Made by a program: the position numbers and the translations under genes. Below, one piece after another: positions 56,905 to 64,000 of a DNA stretch of 64,000 nucleotides. The first letter of the stretch is position 1, and each line of letters starts with the position of its first letter. This stretch comes from Siphonodentalium dalli (lineage: Eukaryota > Mollusca > Scaphopoda > Gadilida > Siphonodentaliidae): NCBI GenBank assembly GCA_032622095.1, contig CP136061.1, positions 190,532,369 to 190,596,368 on the forward strand. The letters run 5' to 3'. The notes beneath the pieces are model-generated. The model was given only the letters and a program-made list of their open reading frames with translations. It had not been told where the DNA came from and did no database searches.

Positions 56905-57116
56905 GCTATCCAGGTAGCAGGTACTGGTATGGATGTAAAGGTGCCTGAGCAAAAGGAGAGCAGTATTATCATTCTTCTAAAGGAACTTGTTCACCTGCTG
57001 ACCAGAAGAAAAACACGAAATTGTTATGCAGATCCAGAAAGATTGGCCAAGGAAAAGAAACAAAAAACGCAACAGGCCTACAACATATACTTCAGTGTCC
57101 TCAATGGACCTCATAG
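56905..57116 (+). CDS. Candidate exon, unrecognised
   Basis: A frame with unusually plausible composition (VPEQKESSIIILLKELV, RKTRNCYADPERLAKEKK, QAYNIYFSVLNGPHR). It is preceded by AG dinucleotides in a CCAG/GCAG context and followed by GTATAT. A further possible exon lies at 57797-57950. No domain is recognised. It could be part of a host gene or of an unidentified TE; splicing is inferred from consensus sites only. Confidence 0.3.
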
Positions 57117-57796
57117 GTATATAATAACAAATGTGTCTCACAAAATGCATGCATGTTCTGGCATGTTTATTATATTTCAAAACATTTTCATCCTTGCAGG
57201 CTGCTCAAATCTTCTTTGAGTCTACAGGTGTGTTTACTATTCTCCATAAAACAGGCAGGGGATACAGAAATGGGTTCTGTCCATCCATGCACGCATCCAT
57301 CCGGAACAACTTTTGACCAATTATTTCTCAAAAATGGATGCTAGCGATTTATCCAATGGGACAAAATGTTATAACCAAGTGTTCTTAACCTTCAGAAATA
57401 TATTCCAGATAAATTTATATGTAAGCTGCACTTTTCTCTTTAATACTAGTACATAATTCATAATTTTGATAGGAAGTTCAAAATATTCTCCAAAGAGTGT
57501 TAATCAAATCGCCTTTAATTATCCCAAAGTTGTTGTTATTGGTTGTACTGAAAGCGTTTCTATGAGCTTGATGTGGGGTGTAACTAATGAAAGTTGTGTT
57601 TTGTTGCGCTTTTCTATGCCTTGTGTTGAACTGAGGAAACGGATGAAAATCACATTAAAAATTATCTCAGTTGGGCTAACATGGAAGAAATGAGCTAATT
57701 AGCTCATTTTTAATGAGCCGATTAGCTCATTTTAAATGTGCGGCTCACCTGTTTATACAAGCATTCACACTCTCCACAAATACCAGTATTCAGCAT

Positions 57797-57950
57797 TTCT
57801 CAATTCTTCCAGAAAGGAGCATGTGGAATCACAAGAACCATGCCATTCTGTCACCAACCAGATAATGAGTTATGCCTACTGCCTGAGATGTTCCCGGAGA
57901 TTTGATGAGGCCAATGATCTAGAAGCTTTATTCTCCCAGCTCAAAGGTGT
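57797..57950 (+). CDS. Candidate exon, unrecognised
   Basis: After TTCTTCCAG the frame reads KEHVESQEPCHSVTNQIMS, YAYCLRCSRRFDEANDLEAL, FSQLK and then meets GTGTGT. C-x2-C and the charged tail make it look protein-like. Not linked to a known family. Confidence 0.3.
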
Positions 57951-58008
57951 GTCATCTTAACATTAAAATTAGTCTTTCTTTACTGAATGCGTTCTCCCAT
58001 TCATTTAT

Positions 58009-58802
58009 TGTCCCCCGACGTTCTGAAAGAAAAGGGGGACTATAGAAACGGGCTCCGTCTGTCCGTCCGTCCATCTGGCCGTTCGTCCGTCCGTCTGTCC
58101 GTTCATCCGTCACACTTTTGAGTACCTTCATGGTGTAATTATCTCCTAACGATTTCATCCCAGAGATTTGAAACTTTAGAATATTGTTGCCCATATATTG
58201 AAGATTATAATTATAATTTTCAGTATGAGGGTACCTTCATGGTGTAATCAACTCCTCCTACAGTTTTCATTCTAGAGGTTTGAAACTTCAGAATATCGTT
58301 GCCCATATATTGAAGATGTGCAACAATATTTTGATGACGGATTTTTTTTTTGGACAGAGTTATTAACCCTTTTTGACTTAGAAAATTTCAACATTTTTTA
58401 TAATTTTCTGTATGAGGGAAACCTTCATGGTGTAATCAACTCCTCCTACAGTTTTGATCGTAGATATTTGAAACTTCAGAGTATTGTTACCCACGTATTG
58501 GAGATGTACAACATGTATATAGATGATGGAATTTTTTTTTTTTTCGGAGTTATTAACCATTTTTGACTTAGAAAATATCAACATTTTTTATAATTTTCTG
58601 TATGATGGTACCTTCATGGTGTAATCAACTCCTCCTACAGTTTTGATCGTAGATATTTGAAACTTCAGCATATTGTTACCGACGTACTGGAGATGTGCAA
58701 CATGTATATAGATGACGGAAAAATAATTTTTTTACGAAGTTATTAACCCTTTTTTAATTTCTTTAACAAAGCGGCATCGACTTGCCATGTTGTCGGGGGA
58801 CA
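58009..58802 (+). mobile_element. Dispersed element with GTCCCCC/GGGGGAC ends and about 190-bp tandem units
   Basis: Starts TGTCCCCCGACGTTC with an internal hairpin (GTCCCCC...GGGGGAC, 58010-58040) and ends TGTCGGGGGACA, inverted to the start. A GTCCGTCC microsatellite follows the start. Units marked by GTACCTTCATGGTGTAAT or variants lie at 58122, 58229, 58418 and 58607 (190 bp apart for the last three). ORFs through it are repeat artefacts. This type of element is widespread in marine invertebrates in my recollection; superfamily not assigned. Confidence 0.75.
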
Positions 58803-59843
58803 CTGTGGTCAGCTGACCTTTTATTAGAGTATAAATTTGAATGATTAATTATTCATCTGGAGACTGGAGGGATTGTTCAGGAAAAATAAGCAGACAACAG
58901 ATAATACAAGTGCAGAAGGATTCCTATTCATTGGTGTGAAATGTTCATATATTAAGATCGAAAAAAAATTCCTAAGGGAACTACTTATCAATGAGGGCTT
59001 ACCTAATATAGAAAGATATCTAATGTAAAGTGATATAAAATATAGTGTAGATTGCTATATATTGTGAATTTGGTGTGTGAAGCTTTTTCTAGTATATTTT
59101 AAAGGATGACTTTTGTCAATAATTGGTTCTCAGCCAAGTAAAATATTAAATGAATCAGTGGCTCAGTGGGTAAGGTGCATGCTTTATTAGGCCAACATAA
59201 GCCAGGGCTCGATTTGACCAGCAGTTTCGCATCTCAATTTGCGATACAAAAATGCCATATTGCGATCCAAGTTTCAAAAGTGTTTCACAATAATCAAAAT
59301 GTTTTATTATATGATCATAAGTTTCTATCCCCAATTCCTATGTTAAAATGTAACGAAAAAAGTCAAGATATCTAACGATGTTCACCTCATTAATTAAACA
59401 GCAGATTAATAACAGTTCTGAGTGATGTCAGATACTTAAGGGGTTAACATAACTTATTATCAGACCTGAAAATAAATATGGTTTTCCAAGTGACATTCAA
59501 TGTCACAACGTCTTGTCCAATCAAAGCGAGTTTCATATAATAAAAGAGTTATCGCATTGTTTCGAGGTTGACATGGGGAATTGTCAACCTGAGGAAGTCA
59601 ATATTCACCAAGGCTGTATTGTATATTGTTGCTAAAATTTATTAATCTGAATCGTGAGGCGAGGCGATATTTATTTACCGCTATCCTGCACTCACAACAA
59701 ATTTATTATCTGGAAGAGCTAGTGAGGTTGCAGTATTTATAGATCACAATTTTGATTATACCCCCTGGTTTATTTATGGAGAACAGGGATTCCAATAGTG
59801 CCAGTGTACATACCATTATGGAAAGTCAGACATTTTGGAGTGT
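58803..59843. other. No gene seen
   Basis: AT-rich; only short ORFs. An imperfect hairpin lies at 59558-59593 (GAGGTTGACAT...GTCAACCTGAGG). Confidence 0.5.
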
Positions 59844-59847
59844 TTAA

Positions 59848-61042
59848 CTCTTTGATTGCCAGGGGCCGATATTATCGGCCCAAATGTCCGGTTGGTAAAT
59901 TGCCAGGGCGATAATATCGGCCATAATTGTAACCGTAATTATTTTGATCACAACTGTATGACAATAATAAAAAAGTTTTTCAAGTTTAATAAAATTATTG
60001 TTTTAATTGTTTCTAATTAAATTCTGCAGTATATATCTGATTTTGAATCCTTTTAAAGACGTTTGAAAATTAAAATAATGAAATAAGTTTGTAAACAAAA
60101 TGTAAGATCCGCAGTCGGAAATCCAAAATGGCCGACAATTTCAGAAAAATATGTTCAGACAATTATTTATATGAAAGATCTGCATTTTACCAATGCATTA
60201 ACTAATTTAAACATGATAGTATGACAACCTGACATTACAATAAAGATTATGTGTACTTTAGATTGTTTTATTAGTTTTTTTAATAGTCAAAATTGCCGTT
60301 TTTGCTGAATGAATCACCTATTTTTCAAGGTAAAAACGTAATTAATTAAAACAAAAGGCGTGATTATAAACTCCCACAGGCCCCAGCGTGCCTCCGTGAC
60401 AGTTTAGACCACATGCATATGTGTCATTTTTGTTATTTTATTTATAGCACAATGATGATAAGCTTGTAGTTAGAGATTTAATTATATATCACAATTTTTG
60501 TTTTGTTTTTTTGACAGTCAAAATTGCCATTTTCCTCAATTAAAAAACCTAGCTATTTTCGTAGTAAACTGTCGCAACTAAAGTCTAAATCGGCTCCTGC
60601 ATTGTGTAGCTCCTCACATATGGTCCAGCTATACCAGAACTAGACCCTAATTTAATCTTACAAGTTTTTTAAATGAGAAAGACAGTAGAAAGATTTATCA
60701 GATCATCATCGTTGGAATACCGTACTGTCTCAGAAAACCAATATTGAATATAGCAGGTTGTGGGCCATTTTTCAATTGGATTATTGCAAAAAAATCCTTA
60801 TTTGGAGTTATTTCCCTTGGGTGACAAGGAGTTATGCCCCTTAATTGTCGTGAATATTCTTCGGCAAAATATTCACCCGCAATTCTTTGGCTAATCACCT
60901 ACATACGTACATGTCCTTGATATTTGAAACATTATTTCATAAGAAGAAGACTATTATTGTATCATACTTTTCCACAATAAAATCAGTTTTCTCATAAATT
61001 CTCTGGCAATTTAGGTGTAAAATTAGCTCGGCAACGAAAGAG
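59848..61042. mobile_element. Non-autonomous piggyBac-like element
   Basis: TTAA at 59844-59847 and 61043-61046. Ends CTCTTTGATTGCC and GGCAACGAAAGAG form 13-bp TIRs with two mismatches. TTAA duplication plus TIRs of CYCTTTGNNTGCC type is the piggyBac signature. Near the left end are two copies of a GGCCGATATTATCGGCC palindrome or variant (59867-59880 region and 59908-59922). The 1195-bp body has no transposase. Confidence 0.85.
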
Positions 61043-61284
61043 TTAAATTATGTTTATGTCTAAATGACAAGCGGTGTAAAGAAACATGCCATCGAGAATT
61101 GAAACGGGAACTCGACCCCAGTGGCAATTGGTTCAAGTAAATATATGATGCAGAAAGTAAAGCTGCACACAGATTTCATGCCTATTATGCATGGAATTTG
61201 AATAGAAAATTAACAATTTGCTAATTTTTTCATGAGCATTGATACTCTGATAAAATGGGAATTCAGTCAAAAAAGATACATGTA

Positions 61285-61443
61285 CAGTAATGACCTAAAT
61301 AATCGACTTGGCTTGTCATTCATCGGAAGGCTCTCAGTGAGAGCTTTCCGATGAATGGCAACAAGCCATATTTCTGACTAAATCCTGGAAAGTTACCCAT
61401 AATTCTGCTGTGGTTAAGGAGTCGATTATTTAGGGCATTACTG
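61285..61443. mobile_element. 159-bp mariner-like MITE
   Basis: Flanked by TA (61283-61284, 61444-61445). Ends CAGTAATGACCTAAATAATC and the inverted GATTATTTAGGGCATTACTG. Contains a strong hairpin, CATTCATCGGAAGGCTCTCA against GTGAGAGCTTTCCGATGAATG (61318-61358). Confidence 0.85.
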
Positions 61444-61529
61444 TAAAGATTGAACCACACAAAAGAGCTGCTGCAATGAATAATTCATGCTCACTAAATG
61501 ATGTATCAGTTGTTCGAAACTACCATTGT

Positions 61530-62180
61530 ACATTTGATAGCTCAGACAGAATGTAGAAATCGAAAGGTTTGCTAAACTGATAGATATCACATATACGTTT
61601 TCAAAAGAGGAGCTGCCCTTCGCAAAATTTCCATCTTTTGCACAAATGGAGAGCAAGCATGGAGTAGATGTGGGAAACACTTACATAAATGACAACAAAT
61701 ATGCTGAATTCTCCAGTCTGGTTGGCAAACACTTCAATGAAGGTTTGATGGAAAAACTTCACAGAGCTAATTATTTTACATTGCTGGTGGACTGAGTTAT
61801 TGAGATTTAAATTATGTACGTTATGTTCCATAATGCTGAAACCGGTGCTGTAGATTTTTGGCTAGTCGATGTAGGTGAAGCGGACAATGCACGGGCATAT
61901 GGTGTAAAGAATACTATTAAGACTGTGCTTGAGGAATCTTGATGGTTAAATCAATAACCACATGATCGTTTCATGGCTGATGGCGCAAATGTGAATATGG
62001 GAGAAAAATGTGTCATATTGTGGCGCTTTAAGAGGGAGAATGATATGCAGTGGTTGTTTGATATTCATTGCTTAAAACACCAACTTGAATTAGCCATAAG
62101 GATGCTTTCAATGGATAACTTTCATAATTTTTATGAGATGAGTTCTAATAGATTACGAGAACTTTGTGATTTGGTATCAA
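61530..62180 (+). pseudogene. hAT-like transposase pseudogene
   Basis: Plus strand. Reads FAKLIDITYTFSKEELPFAK, MESKHGVDVGNTYIND, FNEGLMEKLHRANYFTLLVD, IMYVMFHNAETGAVDFWLVD, FMADGANVNMGEK and DIHCLKHQLELAIR. The LVD (position of the first catalytic Asp), the ADGANVN-G block and the HCxxHxLELA block follow the order of hAT-family (DUF4371-type) transposases. Stops after LVD, in IEI*, and in the 61940-61960 region inactivate it. The N-terminal BED/TTF zinc finger and C-terminal dimerisation domain are absent. It is bounded by two MITE copies. Confidence 0.7.
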
Positions 62181-62190
62181 TACATGGAAA

Positions 62191-62322
62191 TATGGCTTGT
62201 TGCCATTCATCGGAAAGCTCTCAGTGAGAGCTTTGCGATGAATGGCACAAGCCATATTTCCGACTGAAAATTTACCCATAATTCTGCTGTGGTTAAGGAG
62301 TCGATTATTTAGGGCATTACTG
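62191..62322. mobile_element. Partial second copy of the 61285 MITE
   Basis: Keeps the central hairpin and the right terminus (GATTATTTAGGGCATTACTG, then TA at 62323-62324) but lacks the left TIR. It abuts the hAT pseudogene. Confidence 0.8.
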
Positions 62323-62324
62323 TA

Positions 62325-62884
62325 CATAAATTAATATATTCCAGAGAATGCTGAGAGTGGTGTTGACATAGAGGCCATACTACAACTTCTCATTCTGTTA
62401 TCAGACTCTCAAAAACAAACAAAGAGTAATCTTATAGGTCATTTTCATCATAAGCTTCCATTTACATCGAAGAAAGAGGTTTGTATACTTCAATCATGAT
62501 TATATTATCTTGAGTGCAGCAACTAAAATTTCTGATAGAAATCAAATGTTCTAATTGATAGCTTCACTATGAAGCCTATGAACATTTTCATGATACATTT
62601 TAACATTTAGAAGATAAATGTACTCTGTTGAGTTGGATATTCAGGGATTTGAGCATGAAAAAGTTTTTGAACAAGCCAGCTTGCCGGTGAGTTCACAAGA
62701 TGTTTTATGCTTGATCTATGAATATCCAATGAAACAGGGTAAATTTATCTCCATTGTAATTCAATTCACCAAAACAGTTTTAACCCTTTCAGTGCCAAGT
62801 CCGATTTTTGTATCAACCCATATTTCCTTGATCATTTTTCAAATTTATTGATTATAATAATGTGATATATTGATGGAAAGAGCT
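62325..62884. other. No clear gene; possible piggyBac-type terminus
   Basis: TTTTAACCCTTTCAGTGCC at 62778-62796 looks like a piggyBac-type TTAA plus TIR start without a partner in view. The ORF at 62618-62851 has no known domain and runs across that site. Confidence 0.4.
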
Positions 62885-63600
62885 CTAAGAGTTCAGAATT
62901 CATTGAAAATCATGGCTGCCAGCAGCCATCTTGGAATTCACATTTAAATTCATCAGCACGCCATGCAGCCAATAGTTATTGGAACATTGTTTTGAACATT
63001 TGCATGCATGTTTATGATCACTTTTAGATGGGAACTATCTAGTTTGGACAATTTTACTCTTTGCATGGCTAAATCCTTTGGCACACCCTACTGACCACCT
63101 TACTCATCCTATCCCGTATGTGTTTGGAGATTGTTTTGAAAATTGACTTGCATTTTTAGGATCACTTCTAGATGGGATATATGGAATTTGAATGACTTTG
63201 ATGAAATACATGGCCACTGACAGCCATCTTGGATTTTTCTCTTTGCATGACTAAATCATTCGGCACACCCTACAGGCCATATCTGTCATCCGATCATCAC
63301 CAATCTTCAAATGTTTTTTCAGGGTGACCTCTAGATTGCAGCCATCAAATTTTGTTGGAAATAGGACCACCAGCAGCCCTCTTGGATTTCACTTCTGAAT
63401 CCATTGACATACCCTCCAGTCCACATTTTTTTGAGAAATGTTTGAAATGAAAACAATTTCATCTACGCAATAGAATCCCTTCACTAAAACTTTTTGACTT
63501 TCCTTATTCTTTATCATTCCATTGACTGCTGAGCATAAGGTTAATGGCATTCAACGTTAAGCTACATTGTAATTGACATTTAATTTATCAACATTATGTG
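62885..63600 (+). repeat. 165-bp repeat array, locus 3 (diverged)
   Basis: Three degenerate units marked by CAGCAGCCATCTTGGA (62922), GACAGCCATCTTGGA (63216) and CAGCAGCCCTCTTGGA (63372), with CTCTTTGCATG(G/A)CTAAATC between. Its tail (TTAAGCTACATTGTAATTGA, 63561) corresponds to that of locus 2. Confidence 0.75.
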
Positions 63601-63708
63601 CCAGGAAGTGAGAACTCCTTTTTTCTCCTGGGCTTCAAATCCCTGAGTACATGCATTTTCCTGTTCTATCGATGACTGCTTTATCTTACCTTATGTAACC
63701 TTATGTTG

Positions 63709-64000
63709 TTAGTGGACGCTGGCTTCTATAGATGCCACTATATCCACCTCTGATTCTTCTTCTTCTTTTTCTCCGAACTCTCCTGAATTTTTATTTTTGG
63801 TTTCACTGATCATATCAGAGTCTGTCAGACTCAACTCAGCCTTGAAATTTAATTTAATTTCTTGGTCCTGCCAATGGTAATCTAGTTTGGTTTTGAATGT
63901 GATCATGTCTTCTGCACAGACCACTTTTTCTGTTAGATGATTCCATGGCTCCACCACTCTTAGACACAATGAGTATTTCCTCACATTCCTGTTTGCTCCT
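63709..64000 (-). CDS. LINE ORF2 C-terminus, cut by the window edge
   Basis: Minus strand, open from the right edge to a stop at 63709-63711. It reads RKYSLCLRVVEPWNHLTEKV, CAEDMITFKTKLDYHW, then an acidic tail ending IVASIEASVH. The (F/L)xxRVVxxWNxLxxxVVxAxxxxxFKxxLDxxW pattern is the end of ORF2 in CR1/jockey-type LINEs. No stop or frameshift in the visible part, so this copy may be better preserved than the others; the RT core lies outside the window. Confidence 0.7.
   Translation of the reverse strand, partial: GANRNVRKYSLCLRVVEPWNHLTEKVVCAEDMITFKTKLDYHWQDQEIKLNFKAELSLTDSDMISETKNKNSGEFGEKEEEESEVDIVASIEASVH

Overview
The window is eukaryotic, AT-rich, and built almost entirely of transposable elements. 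I place it in a lophotrochozoan invertebrate, most likely a mollusc, but this is an inference. It rests on spliced genes, TATA boxes and AATAAA signals, on the TE mix (CR1/L2-like LINEs, Helitrons, hAT, piggyBac-like, Kolobok-like, MULE-like and mariner-like MITEs), and on roughly 130-190 bp tandem units embedded in dispersed elements, an arrangement known from bivalve genomes. No bacterial operons, tRNAs, rRNAs or CRISPR arrays were seen.

Layout. 1-1110: featureless flank. 1111-9340: a complete LTR retrotransposon with apparently identical 307-bp LTRs, a PBS-like site, a purine tract and an ATAT target duplication, but no recognisable gag or pol. It carries one orphan Ser/Thr-rich ORF (571 codons), an in-frame TAG, then about 174 more codons. 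9717-13660: two dead LINEs pointing at each other. 15111-17708: the one convincing host gene, a two-exon secreted von Willebrand factor type C (VWC) protein. 17.9-22 kb: foldback elements, a Helitron end and a TA-flanked MITE.

22.9-41.9 kb: a nested set of inverted repeats. An old inverted duplication has been broken open by later insertions. Because its two arms are paralogous, three insertions can be dated and bounded by their empty sites: a hAT element (8-bp duplication), a 5.2-kb palindromic element (3-bp duplication) and, in a separate direct repeat inside the loop, a Helitron (A|T insertion). The 5.2-kb palindrome is the most interesting object. Its arms are inverted copies of the 3' half of a gene for a widespread but functionally undescribed TE-associated protein, with EEAD, VDT, GxDTTS-GKG and Cys-rich tail motifs. 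Its single-copy centre carries an upstream part of that gene.

42-47 kb: a Lys/Arg/Gln-rich ORF behind a TATA box and a 147-bp palindrome, a region with four copies of a 14-bp motif, and a 2.2-kb MULE-like foldback. 47-52 kb: two more dead LINEs. 52-53.6 kb: a 165-bp satellite-like array with relatives at 38 and 63 kb. 54-64 kb: a MULE-like transposase pseudogene, a TTAA-flanked palindrome, weak candidate exons, a tandem-repeat element, a piggyBac-like element, a hAT-like transposase pseudogene flanked by mariner-like MITEs, and a LINE C-terminus running off the right edge.

The genes do not form a pathway. The window records successive waves of transposition with one small secreted-protein gene embedded. 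All similarity statements were made by eye and from memory; no alignment or database search was run.
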